A DNA stretch of 33,318 bases, taken from contig CAZJPN010000022.1 in assembly GCA_964547905.1 (NCBI GenBank), positions 1 to 33,318 of the forward strand, written 5' to 3'. Position numbers and translations under genes: made by a program. Shown in pieces: positions 21,653 to 29,746 of this stretch; the first letter of the stretch is position 1, and each line of letters starts with the position of its first letter. The notes beneath the pieces were generated by a model that saw only the letters and a program-made list of their open reading frames with translations, had not been told where the DNA came from and made no database searches. This stretch comes from JAJYLM01 sp964547905. GTDB lineage: Bacteria > JAMCPX01.

Positions 21653-22702
21653 TTATTGGCCGTGGCATACTACACAGACCTGATCTTTATGCATGTTCAG
21701 GCTTGACCTGAAATCAGGTGGATGTGGATTACCTCCGATACCTCCGACCTTATGACACTGTATACATATCGAATCCGTACCCCCGCTGTGGCATGCTGCG
21801 CATGTGTTGATATTCTGCCTTGCGAGTCTACCATGAAATTGTGGTGAAGCTGTGTTGAATAAGAAGTCCGTCCCTGCAGGGTGTGGGGATGCTGCATTTG
21901 TTGAGGTATCCGCCGCAACACCGTTTCTTATATGACATTCACGGCAATTAGAGGCTGTATGACACCTATAGCAAGACATCGGGTTCTGTTGTGCATCTAT
22001 TGAATGTACTGCAAGCCAGTCACCTCTGTGTATAAGCGGCTGCTGGGGGGCCTCAGGATAACGGATTGCCGGAAGTATTTTTGCGTTGGTGTTATGACAG
22101 TTATCACAGAACGATAATTGGTGGCACTGCTCGCAGGATTGTAAATCGGTTCTTGCAAGTTGACCATGGTCTTCTTTAAATCCGGCATTATGCGTAAATT
22201 GAGACAACCGCTGGATGGGTATGGAACTCAGAGAAGTATGGCACTTGGAGCATTTTAATGTATCATAGTCTTTTTGATGACATGACATGCATACCTGCAT
22301 TGTTGGAAGGTTACCCGGTGTTGGCCTTGTTTCGAACGGTATTCTTGTATGACAGTATGTACAATCATTTTTAACCCTCGGCAGATGCGCCTCGTGAGAG
22401 AATACGATGTCTCTCTTTTCTATAGGGAATGGCACAGCTTTCTCAGGGTTCGTGTGGCACATTGTGCATTTGTTCTGTGCATCACTATGACATTGAAAAC
22501 ACACGTCCATCTTTGGGATATAACTACCTGCCACTGTCGTTGTAGTAGCTATGCCGGCATGACAGGTAAGGCAATCTATACCGCTGTCGGTAACATGCAG
22601 TTTATGAGAGAATATCAATCTATCCTTATTGGATGAAAGAACCTTATTGCAGGACGCTGCCGAAAAAATCAATAAAAAAAGTATGAATTCCCATTTTCTC
22701 AT
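21653..22702 (-). CDS. 13-haem c-type cytochrome lipoprotein
   Basis: A 349-residue protein with 13 CxxCH haem-binding motifs by my count: CLTCH, CFQCH, CTMCH, CTYCH, CMSCH, CSKCH, CEQCH, CDNCH, CYRCH, CRECH, CAACH, CIQCH and CVVCH, about one per 27 residues. It begins with a short lipoprotein signal (FSAASC, Cys18). Repeated FSHxxH patterns (FSHKLH, FSHEAH) supply likely distal ligands, as in cytochrome c7-type and OmaB/DmsE-like proteins. It should carry electrons across the periplasm or through the outer membrane. The upstream porin gene stops 12 bases before its ATG, with TGGAGG between, so the two are translated together. Haem density and the porin partner suggest a porin-cytochrome conduit. 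Confidence 0.93.
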   Translation of the reverse strand: MRKWEFILFLLIFSAASCNKVLSSNKDRLIFSHKLHVTDSGIDCLTCHAGIATTTTVAGSYIPKMDVCFQCHSDAQNKCTMCHTNPEKAVPFPIEKRDIVFSHEAHLPRVKNDCTYCHTRIPFETRPTPGNLPTMQVCMSCHQKDYDTLKCSKCHTSLSSIPIQRLSQFTHNAGFKEDHGQLARTDLQSCEQCHQLSFCDNCHNTNAKILPAIRYPEAPQQPLIHRGDWLAVHSIDAQQNPMSCYRCHTASNCRECHIRNGVAADTSTNAASPHPAGTDFLFNTASPQFHGRLARQNINTCAACHSGGTDSICIQCHKVGGIGGNPHPPDFRSSLNMHKDQVCVVCHGQ

Positions 22703-22714
22703 AATGCCTCCAGT

Positions 22715-24031
22715 TTATAAACTATATTTTAAACTCAACATTCCGAAACCACCGTGTTGTACATAAGGTCCGTCTATTGAATCACCAGACAGCGTGAGTT
22801 TTAAGTTGTTTATGATTGACTTACCGACAGCAACATGACCTGTAATACTATGATTATAACCATTGAGCTCGCCAAGATAAGATGCGTAGATAACATCTAT
22901 ATCAGCATAAAATCCCATTGCAAAGTTCCTGGCTATATAAAGTCTTGTTGTCAGATAATTCGTAGGGGTTGAATCCACCTTGTTCAGCTCAAAGCCCATT
23001 GCATACGGTTGCTTGTCATAGTTCAATCTGCCGCCGTAGCTGTACGAATTACCTTCGGAACTGTACATGTATTGTGTAGCCTCAATGGCAAGTGATAGGT
23101 TATCGAGTATTCTGTAGCCTATATCCCCGTTAATATTTGTGTACGACTCCGTATTAAATACCCAGAAAATGCTCGTTTTATCTATCAGGGAAGCAGGATT
23201 AAACAACCCGTACTGTGCATCGAGGAATAGACTTTTTATAGGAGTCAAAGATATTTTTATTGTATCATCATAAGCCCTTTTGTCTATAAGATCGTAATAA
23301 TATCTGCCGAACATGTACAGCATATTAATCGGTCTAACCCAGCCGTCAACACCCCAGCGCTCCTGTGATATAGAGCCATTATTGCCTGCATAAAACAGAG
23401 ATCCGCCCACACCGAATACGGAATTATTATAAAACAGCCTGCCACCAGTAGTAACGCCTCCCGGCGTATTATGAAGCTCAGAATCTACTTCGCTGCCTAT
23501 GAAACCATCCAATCCAAACCCGTAAATATTGTTGAGCATCAGCTCCATACCGTCGTACTGATCGCTCGCTACTCCGAAATAACTATAAACCCTGCCCAGT
23601 TTTATTCTCACAGGAAGCGTTTTTGGCGTATAGTTAAGATAACCATAGGCAAAATCTGCATTTGCCCTCTGTGCGTACTGACTCGTAAGGAAATCATAGT
23701 TAAGCCACCCAGAAGCCTCGATACTGAGATCGTTGTTTAAGACAGGATATTTAAAGTTTAAATCTTCATAGAACGGCAGATAGTTATTTTGCGTGTTATT
23801 GACATTTAATCCATATACACTGAGATATGTACTCGAATTGAGGAAAAAAGGTGGTGATGCTGTACTATCAGAAACCAACGGTGAAGATGGAGAAGACATC
23901 GAGGATGAAACAATCGCCGAAGATGGTATGGCGGTTACTGAAGAATTTGTACTGTCGGATTGCGCTGCCATAAGAATCGCGGGACACATAACAAGTGTTG
24001 ACAGAAGTATGAATGCATTAAATATTTTCAT
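22715..24031 (-). CDS. outer-membrane beta-barrel porin-like protein paired with the cytochrome
   Basis: A 438-residue protein. I chose the ATG at 24031 because GGAGGAGG lies directly ahead and a signal peptide starts there (MKIFNAFILLSTLVMCPAIL, cleaved near MAA-QSD). A roughly 40-residue Ser/Thr/Pro linker follows, then about 390 residues of alternating aromatic beta-strands (YLSVYGLNVNN, WLNYDFLTSQY, LYIARNFAMGFYADIDVIYA) ending in LSLKYSL. This fits a barrel of roughly 16-20 strands. It has no CxxCH. The immediate cytochrome partner suggests it forms the sheath of an electron conduit, as MtrB or the OmbB/OmbC porins do for MtrA or OmaB. It is shorter than MtrB. An ordinary channel porin is the alternative. 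It lies 97 bases downstream of pilR on the same strand. Confidence 0.78.
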   Translation of the reverse strand: MKIFNAFILLSTLVMCPAILMAAQSDSTNSSVTAIPSSAIVSSSMSSPSSPLVSDSTASPPFFLNSSTYLSVYGLNVNNTQNNYLPFYEDLNFKYPVLNNDLSIEASGWLNYDFLTSQYAQRANADFAYGYLNYTPKTLPVRIKLGRVYSYFGVASDQYDGMELMLNNIYGFGLDGFIGSEVDSELHNTPGGVTTGGRLFYNNSVFGVGGSLFYAGNNGSISQERWGVDGWVRPINMLYMFGRYYYDLIDKRAYDDTIKISLTPIKSLFLDAQYGLFNPASLIDKTSIFWVFNTESYTNINGDIGYRILDNLSLAIEATQYMYSSEGNSYSYGGRLNYDKQPYAMGFELNKVDSTPTNYLTTRLYIARNFAMGFYADIDVIYASYLGELNGYNHSITGHVAVGKSIINNLKLTLSGDSIDGPYVQHGGFGMLSLKYSL

Positions 24032-24127
24032 CTTACCTCCTCCATTCTTGCTTAGATTAAAAATTCGAATATGATAACTATTATATTCGCAATGAATATA
24101 TGAAATCATTCTATAAATCAAGCTTTC

Positions 24128-25510
24128 CTAATCTGTAATATTATATTTTTTAATTCTGTATCTGAGCGAGCGCATGGGTATGCCAAGTAATTCACACGCC
24201 TTCGCCCTATCTCCGGAGCATGATTGCAGTGCATCTTCTAATAAGCCTTTTTCGATGGTATTCAGCAAGTTATCTATAACACCGTTAAACCTGACAGTTA
24301 TGTCGTTCAGGGTATAACCTTTATCTCGGCCGTCAGCAACTGTATGCGTCATATCCGACGGCAAAGACTCACGAAGTATAGCCGGTGTAGATTCGATGGC
24401 AACAGCCCTTTCGACAATATTTTCGAGCTCCCGGACGTTACCCGGATAATAATAGCTTTTCAGTATATCTATTGCTTCTTTTGAAAAATCTTTTATGTCC
24501 TTTGAGAACTCTTTGTTATATTTGTCCAGAAAATGTCTTGCGAGAGGCAGAATATCCTCTTTCCTTTCTCTCAAGGGCTTCATCTCTATCTGGATAACAT
24601 TCAATCTGTAAAAAAGATCCTCTCTGAACCTTGCATCTTTGACGAGTTCCTTGAGGTTTTTGTTTGTTGCAGATATGATCCTGACATCCACAGAGTATTC
24701 AACTGAATCTCCAACCGGTTTAATTTTTTTATCCTGAATAGCCCTCAGCAGCTTCACCTGTGTCTGAAACGGCAGTTCGCTTACTTCATCGAGGAAAATA
24801 GTTCCGCCGTCGGCTTCCATGAAAAGCCCCTTTTTATTGTCAACGGCACCTGTGAATGAACCCCTCTTGTGCCCGAACAATTCACTTTCCACGAGGTTTT
24901 CCGGTATTGCGCCACAGTTTATCGGTATAAAAGGCTTATCTTTTCTCATGCCTTGATAGTGAATAGCTCTTGCAACCAATTCTTTACCTGTGCCGGATTC
25001 GCCGTATATAAGTACGTTTGTCCTGGTATCCTTTACTCTGTCTATCAAATTAAAAACCTCTTGCATGACATTGCTGACACCTATGATATCCCATTTACCA
25101 TCTGTTATGCCGAGTTTTTGTTTTAACATTATATTTTCGTGTTCCATCCTCTGACTCTCTATTGCACGGTGTATGCGCAGTCTGAGATCATCGTTGTTAA
25201 AGGGTTTTGTAATATAATCATAAGCTCCAAGCTTGATAGCTTCTATAGCAGTTTCAATCGTTCCAAATGCCGTAAGCATTATGACTTTTATGTCAGGGTA
25301 CAGTTCCTTCGCCTTTTTTAGAAGCTCAAGACCGTTTATTGCAGGCATCATAAGATCTGTTACTATGAGATCAAAGAAATTTTCTTTTAGCAACAATATC
25401 GCGTCTGCACCGTCTTTTGCACAGGTAACATCGTATCTTTCTCTTTTAAGTATGAGTTCCAAAAACTCGCGCATACTTTTGTCATCATCCACAACGAGTA
25501 TATTTATCAT
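24128..25510 (-). CDS. pilR: sigma-54-dependent response regulator PilR
   Basis: A 460-residue NtrC-family activator. The receiver domain has the acidic pocket DDD (8-10) and phosphoacceptor Asp52 in VTDLMMP. The AAA+ domain has Walker A GESGTGKE (170-177), the sigma-54-contacting loop GSFTGA (217-222, a Ser variant of GAFTGA), Walker B GGTIFLDE and the arginine-finger region. A C-terminal Fis-type HTH ends the protein (GDRAKACELLGIPMRSLRYR). With the PilS kinase upstream it is best called PilR, which activates pilin transcription from sigma-54 promoters in known systems. Notably no pilin gene follows it here. A 231-base gap with repeat hairpins separates it from pilS. Confidence 0.9.
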   Translation of the reverse strand: MINILVVDDDKSMREFLELILKRERYDVTCAKDGADAILLLKENFFDLIVTDLMMPAINGLELLKKAKELYPDIKVIMLTAFGTIETAIEAIKLGAYDYITKPFNNDDLRLRIHRAIESQRMEHENIMLKQKLGITDGKWDIIGVSNVMQEVFNLIDRVKDTRTNVLIYGESGTGKELVARAIHYQGMRKDKPFIPINCGAIPENLVESELFGHKRGSFTGAVDNKKGLFMEADGGTIFLDEVSELPFQTQVKLLRAIQDKKIKPVGDSVEYSVDVRIISATNKNLKELVKDARFREDLFYRLNVIQIEMKPLRERKEDILPLARHFLDKYNKEFSKDIKDFSKEAIDILKSYYYPGNVRELENIVERAVAIESTPAILRESLPSDMTHTVADGRDKGYTLNDITVRFNGVIDNLLNTIEKGLLEDALQSCSGDRAKACELLGIPMRSLRYRIKKYNITD

Positions 25511-25577
25511 GCTATTTCCTTTTTACATATTTTTCTATTAAGTCACTATAGCTTGCTATAAGATTTACTGCTTGTTT

Positions 25578-25648
25578 GTCATTCCCGTGTAAACGGGAAT
25601 CCAGAAAAAAAGACAGAAGAGCTGGATTCCTGCTTTCGCAGGGATGAC
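25578..25648. repeat. 71-bp paired-hairpin repeat between pilS and pilR
   Basis: Two short hairpins in mirror arrangement: ATTCCCG/CGGGAAT around TGTAAA, then ATTCCTG/CAGGGAT around CTTTCG. The flanks GTCATTCCCG and CAGGGATGAC, and the inner CCAG and CTGG, also pair, so the whole can fold as one imperfect inverted repeat. I recognise the CGGGAATCCAG / CTGGATTCC pattern as a widespread dispersed intergenic repeat. It separates genes that are usually adjacent, and it may attenuate or split the pil transcript. Confidence 0.65.
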
Positions 25649-25741
25649 GACCAATAAATATATTGTTCGCTCCTTCACACCTCACGGCTTACAGTGGGAT
25701 AACTCATCAAAAATATCATAGATGCGTTTTTTCGCAAAGTT

Positions 25742-27385
25742 TTACAAAGGTAATTCAATGGTTACAACAGTACCTTTATTTTTCTCGCTTTTTATGTCCA
25801 GGGTACCGCTATGCTGCTCAACTATAGCTTGCACTACCGGGAGGCCGAGACCCGTGCCTCCCGGATTCTTTGTCCAGAATGGCTCTAACGATAATCTTAT
25901 CTCATTTTCTTCCATACCCTCGCCATTATCTTTAACCGATATTATCGCATAGTTATTTTTAATAATACAATCTATATTTATAATACCTTTATCCCTTATT
26001 GCGCGAATAGCATTGAGTACAAGGTTGAGTAATACCTGCTTTAATTTCAGTTTGTCCGCTCTTATAGAGACGCTATTCTCTACGGAAGTCTGCAATTCGA
26101 TCAAAGGGTTATAATCATCCCTTCGAGAGATGTTATCGAATACCTCGTCTACGAGCTGCCTTACGATGACCCCTTCTTGAATGTTGGTAACCGGCTTGGA
26201 CATGTAGAGAAACTCCGTTACAAGATTATTAATTCTGTCAACCTCGCGGAATATCAGCTCCAGAGGTTTATCGAATTCGCTTTTGCCTTTCAGATCTTCT
26301 ATCAGAAGCTGAACAGCGCCGCTTATAGACGCAAGAGGGTTGCGTATTTCGTGTGCCACGCTTGCTGCAAGCCTGCCTGCTGTTGCAAGGATGTCGGCCC
26401 TTTTGAGCTTTGCCTCCATTTTTTTCATCTCGGTAAGATCCTGAAACGTTATAACAGTACCTATTACTCTTCCTTTATTGTTATGCAGATTGGATATGTT
26501 ATAACCGGTTTCTATAATACTGCTATCTTTTCTTCTTACAGCCATTTCGTTCCTCCCGGAAAGAGGAGCGTTAGATTGAATGCCGGACATTATATCGTTT
26601 ATATTTTTTCCGATAATCTCATCCGGTTTATAACCGGTTATTCTGGTTGCGGCTGGATTTACCGTGTTTATTATAAGATGCTCGTCCAGCGTAATCAAGC
26701 CTGAATCTATACTGTTTATGATGATCGAATGAAGGTTTGCAAGCTGCTTAAGATCTATACTGCTTATCGATAATGCCCTCTTTGCCTTTAAAAGACTACC
26801 GCCGAGAAAGGCACTTAATATACCTACTATAAACGTTGTAGAGATATATGTTATAAGATTAAGGAGAACATCCTTTACAAGATGCGTTACATCAGATGGG
26901 GGAATAAAATCCGGAGCCAGTCTGTAAAATTGAATATCCACGAGTGATCCGTAAAGTATTGCAGAAACGGAAGCAAATATAAACCCGCCTTTTTTCGACA
27001 AAAGAAAGCCACCCTCGATAGCCACAAAGAGGTAAAGAAATGTATATATACTGTCAATGCCACCTGTAGCTATAACCAGGGCAGAAACAAACAGAGCGTC
27101 CCATGATGTTGCAACATACGCTATGCCTATAAGGTTTTTTTGCTTTCTCAATAAAATCAATTCCGCAAAACTTACAATATAAAGAACAATGACAAGCATA
27201 ACCAGTGGTGATAACCATGGGGCTATATGAAAGATGATTTTGTACTGATAAGTTAAGACTGCACCGCCAATAAGGATTGTAACAATGCCAATCCTCAACC
27301 ACGTAGACCAGTAGAGCCTGTTTAAAAGCTCCTGCTTTTCTATTGAGAAGTCATCCGGCGACTTTTCTGCAGCATTTCTCATCAA
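25742..27385 (-). CDS. pilS: membrane sensor histidine kinase PilS
   Basis: A 547-residue kinase. Six hydrophobic segments span about residues 25-205. A PAS domain follows (about 215-325: IINSIDSGLITLDEHLIIN, ITGYKPDEIIG). The HisKA phosphoacceptor is in SVAHEIRNPLASISG. The ATP-binding domain has the N box (LLNLVLNAIRAI), G1 (VKDNGEGM), F-box FWTKN and G2 (GGTGLGL). This is the PilS architecture: a multi-helix membrane sensor that, in Pseudomonas and Geobacter-type systems, senses pilin in the membrane and phosphorylates PilR. It overlaps pilC by four bases, so it belongs to the pilus operon. The sensing signal here is not evident. Confidence 0.9.
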   Translation of the reverse strand: MMRNAAEKSPDDFSIEKQELLNRLYWSTWLRIGIVTILIGGAVLTYQYKIIFHIAPWLSPLVMLVIVLYIVSFAELILLRKQKNLIGIAYVATSWDALFVSALVIATGGIDSIYTFLYLFVAIEGGFLLSKKGGFIFASVSAILYGSLVDIQFYRLAPDFIPPSDVTHLVKDVLLNLITYISTTFIVGILSAFLGGSLLKAKRALSISSIDLKQLANLHSIIINSIDSGLITLDEHLIINTVNPAATRITGYKPDEIIGKNINDIMSGIQSNAPLSGRNEMAVRRKDSSIIETGYNISNLHNNKGRVIGTVITFQDLTEMKKMEAKLKRADILATAGRLAASVAHEIRNPLASISGAVQLLIEDLKGKSEFDKPLELIFREVDRINNLVTEFLYMSKPVTNIQEGVIVRQLVDEVFDNISRRDDYNPLIELQTSVENSVSIRADKLKLKQVLLNLVLNAIRAIRDKGIINIDCIIKNNYAIISVKDNGEGMEENEIRLSLEPFWTKNPGGTGLGLPVVQAIVEQHSGTLDIKSEKNKGTVVTIELPL

Positions 27386-28593
27386 TGAATGGTACTTGCG
27401 ATTTTGAAGATCGGCAGATACATGGCAACGACAATAAATCCAATAACAACGCCGAGAAATACTATTAACAGGGGCTCTATAAGGGATGTCATTGCAGCCA
27501 CAGCAGCGTCTACCTCTTCATCATAGAAATCCGCTATCTTTGAGAGCATTGCATCCATATTACCCGTAGCTTCTCCGACGGATATCATCTGGACAACCAT
27601 ACCAGGAAACACCTTGGTCTGGGCAAGGGGCTCTGCAATGGTTTTACCCGCGGCTATACTCTCTCTCGCTTTCATAATGGCATTTTCAACGACCTGATTA
27701 CCGGAAGTACGTGCAACAATCTCAAGGCCGTCCATGATAGGCACACCGCTTGATATCATCGTCGACAATGTCCTTGTAAACCGTGCAACTGCGTTCTTGC
27801 GTATGATATCGCCGAACACCGGCAGCTTTAACAATAATCCGTCTATAACCAGTTTGCCGTTCCCGGTCTTGTAATAAGAACGGACTGCAAAGTAAATGGC
27901 TATGATACCTATAATTATAAATATTATATAGTGCTTCAGGAAATTACTCAGATCCATAACAAACTGTGTTGGGGCAGGCAGTGCAGCACCAACATCTGCA
28001 AACATCTTTGCAAAAACAGGGATTACAAACAGCAAAAGAATAGAAACAGCACCTGCTGCAACAGATAAAACGACAATTGGGTATATCATTGCACCTTTTA
28101 CCCTGCCTTTTAACTTTTCCGCCTTTTCAATATATGTCGCGAGTCTTGCAAGAATAGTATCGAGCATACCGCCGACCTCACCTGCAGCAACAAGGTTTGA
28201 ATAAAGGGAATCAAAAGTATCGGGATGCTTTTTTAATGCCGCTGCAAAAGTGGAGCCACCTTCGATAGATGCCTTTATATCTTTAATGGTTTTTTGGAAC
28301 GTCTTGTTTTCCTGCTGTCCTCCAAGTATGTCCAGACACTGGACAAGGGGAAGACCCGCATCTATCATCGTTGCGAACTGTCTCGTAAAAACAGCCATTT
28401 CTTTCCCACCGACCTTCTCTTTGAATATATTGAGCTTCCCAAAATCAAAGGCGGCTTTCTTTTCTTTTACATTGATGGGCCTTATTTCCTGTTGCCTTAG
28501 CAATGCAATTACGGCTGATTCATTCTGCGCATCTATGTTGCCCTTTACGACCTCGCCTGTCTTCTTCATACCTTCCCATGTAAAAACAGCCAT
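27382..28593 (-). CDS. pilC: type IV pilus inner-membrane platform protein PilC
   Basis: A 403-residue GspF/PilC-family protein of normal length with two repeated cytoplasmic domains (MAVFTRQFATMIDAGLPLVQ near 65; VARFTRTLSTMISSGVPIMD near 270). Each is followed by a hydrophobic membrane segment (IYPIVVLSVAAGAVSILLLF; EPLLIVFLGVVIGFIVVAMY). It sits beneath the growing pilus and couples the PilB and PilT motors to pilin insertion or extraction. GGAGG precedes the ATG at 28593, 13 bases after pilT. It overlaps pilS by four bases. Confidence 0.96.
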   Translation of the reverse strand: MAVFTWEGMKKTGEVVKGNIDAQNESAVIALLRQQEIRPINVKEKKAAFDFGKLNIFKEKVGGKEMAVFTRQFATMIDAGLPLVQCLDILGGQQENKTFQKTIKDIKASIEGGSTFAAALKKHPDTFDSLYSNLVAAGEVGGMLDTILARLATYIEKAEKLKGRVKGAMIYPIVVLSVAAGAVSILLLFVIPVFAKMFADVGAALPAPTQFVMDLSNFLKHYIIFIIIGIIAIYFAVRSYYKTGNGKLVIDGLLLKLPVFGDIIRKNAVARFTRTLSTMISSGVPIMDGLEIVARTSGNQVVENAIMKARESIAAGKTIAEPLAQTKVFPGMVVQMISVGEATGNMDAMLSKIADFYDEEVDAAVAAMTSLIEPLLIVFLGVVIGFIVVAMYLPIFKIASTIH

Positions 28594-28606
28594 TGTTTAC
28601 CTCCAA

Positions 28607-29734
28607 TTAAAAACTTTTTTGGGCGGTCTGCATCCTTGCCTGCGCCTGAATCGATGGTGGTAAAGCTGTACCGGCTTGAAGCATCTGTTTTAGCTCTTCA
28701 AGATCTGTGGAATATATCATTGCATCATCAACAGAAATAAGTTTCCTCTGATAAAGATTGAATAACGACTGATTCATAGTCTGCATACCGAATTTTGTCT
28801 GACCGACCTGCATATGTGAGTATATTTGGTGCACCTTTTCTTCCCTTATAAGGTTCCTTATAGCAGGTGTTGGCACCAACACCTCTACCGATAGAACCCT
28901 ACCAGGCTGATTTAATTTTGGTATCAACGACTGCGTCAAAACACCCTCAAGGACAAACGATAGCTGTGCCCTTACCTGCGGCTGCTGATGCGGAGGAAAA
29001 GCGTCTATTATTCTATTTATTGTCTGAACCGCTGAATTTGTATGCAGAGTGGCAAACACAAGGTGTCCTGTTTCAGCGGTATTTAAAGCCGCTTCAATGG
29101 TCTCGAGATCCCTCATTTCGCCGATAAGGACCACATCCGGATCCTGCCGAAGAATATATTTTAATGCAGTTGAAAAACTACCTGTATCGGCCCCGACCTC
29201 TCTTTGATTTACTATACAATTTTTATGCGGATGCAGATACTCAATCGGGTCTTCTATTGTAATTATATGTTCATGTCTGTCATCGTTTATTTTCGCTATT
29301 ATAGATGCAAGTGTTGTGGTTTTCCCGCTGCCGGTGGGTCCTGTAACAAGAATTAACCCCCTTGCTTTTTTTGTAAGCTCCGAGATGATGGGGGGCAAAC
29401 CAAGTTCCTCGAAATTCAGGATCTTAAATGGGATTGTTCTAAATGCCCCTGCAACAGCACCTCTTTGCATAAACATATTTGCTCTGAACCTACTCAAACC
29501 TTTTACGCCAAAAGAAAGGTCCAATTCGTTGTTTTGCTCAAATTTTTGTTTTTGTGCATCCGTAAGTATACTATAACAAAGCTGTTTTGTTTCTGTTGCG
29601 GTCAGAGGCGGTACTTTTAACGGCGTCAATTCTCCGTCTATCCTCAACTGTGGAGGGCTGCCTGTAGTTATGTGCAGATCGCTTGCTCCTTTTTCTATCA
29701 TTACCTTCAATAACTGGTGTAGATTAAAACTCAT
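28607..29734 (-). CDS. pilT: type IV pilus retraction ATPase PilT
   Basis: A 375-residue hexameric motor of the secretion ATPase family. The N-terminal PAS-like domain (ASDLHITTGSPPQLRIDGEL) precedes the RecA-like domain with Walker A GPTGSGKT (132-139), the Asp box (IITIEDPIEYLH), Walker B with VVLIGEMRDLETIE and the His box (GHLVFATLHTN). It powers pilus retraction, hence twitching and DNA uptake. CGGAGG precedes the ATG at 29734, 12 bases beyond pilB. The close position between pilB and pilC matches Geobacter-type order (pilT4). Confidence 0.96.
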   Translation of the reverse strand: MSFNLHQLLKVMIEKGASDLHITTGSPPQLRIDGELTPLKVPPLTATETKQLCYSILTDAQKQKFEQNNELDLSFGVKGLSRFRANMFMQRGAVAGAFRTIPFKILNFEELGLPPIISELTKKARGLILVTGPTGSGKTTTLASIIAKINDDRHEHIITIEDPIEYLHPHKNCIVNQREVGADTGSFSTALKYILRQDPDVVLIGEMRDLETIEAALNTAETGHLVFATLHTNSAVQTINRIIDAFPPHQQPQVRAQLSFVLEGVLTQSLIPKLNQPGRVLSVEVLVPTPAIRNLIREEKVHQIYSHMQVGQTKFGMQTMNQSLFNLYQRKLISVDDAMIYSTDLEELKQMLQAGTALPPSIQAQARMQTAQKSF

Positions 29735-29746
29735 TTTAACCTCCGT

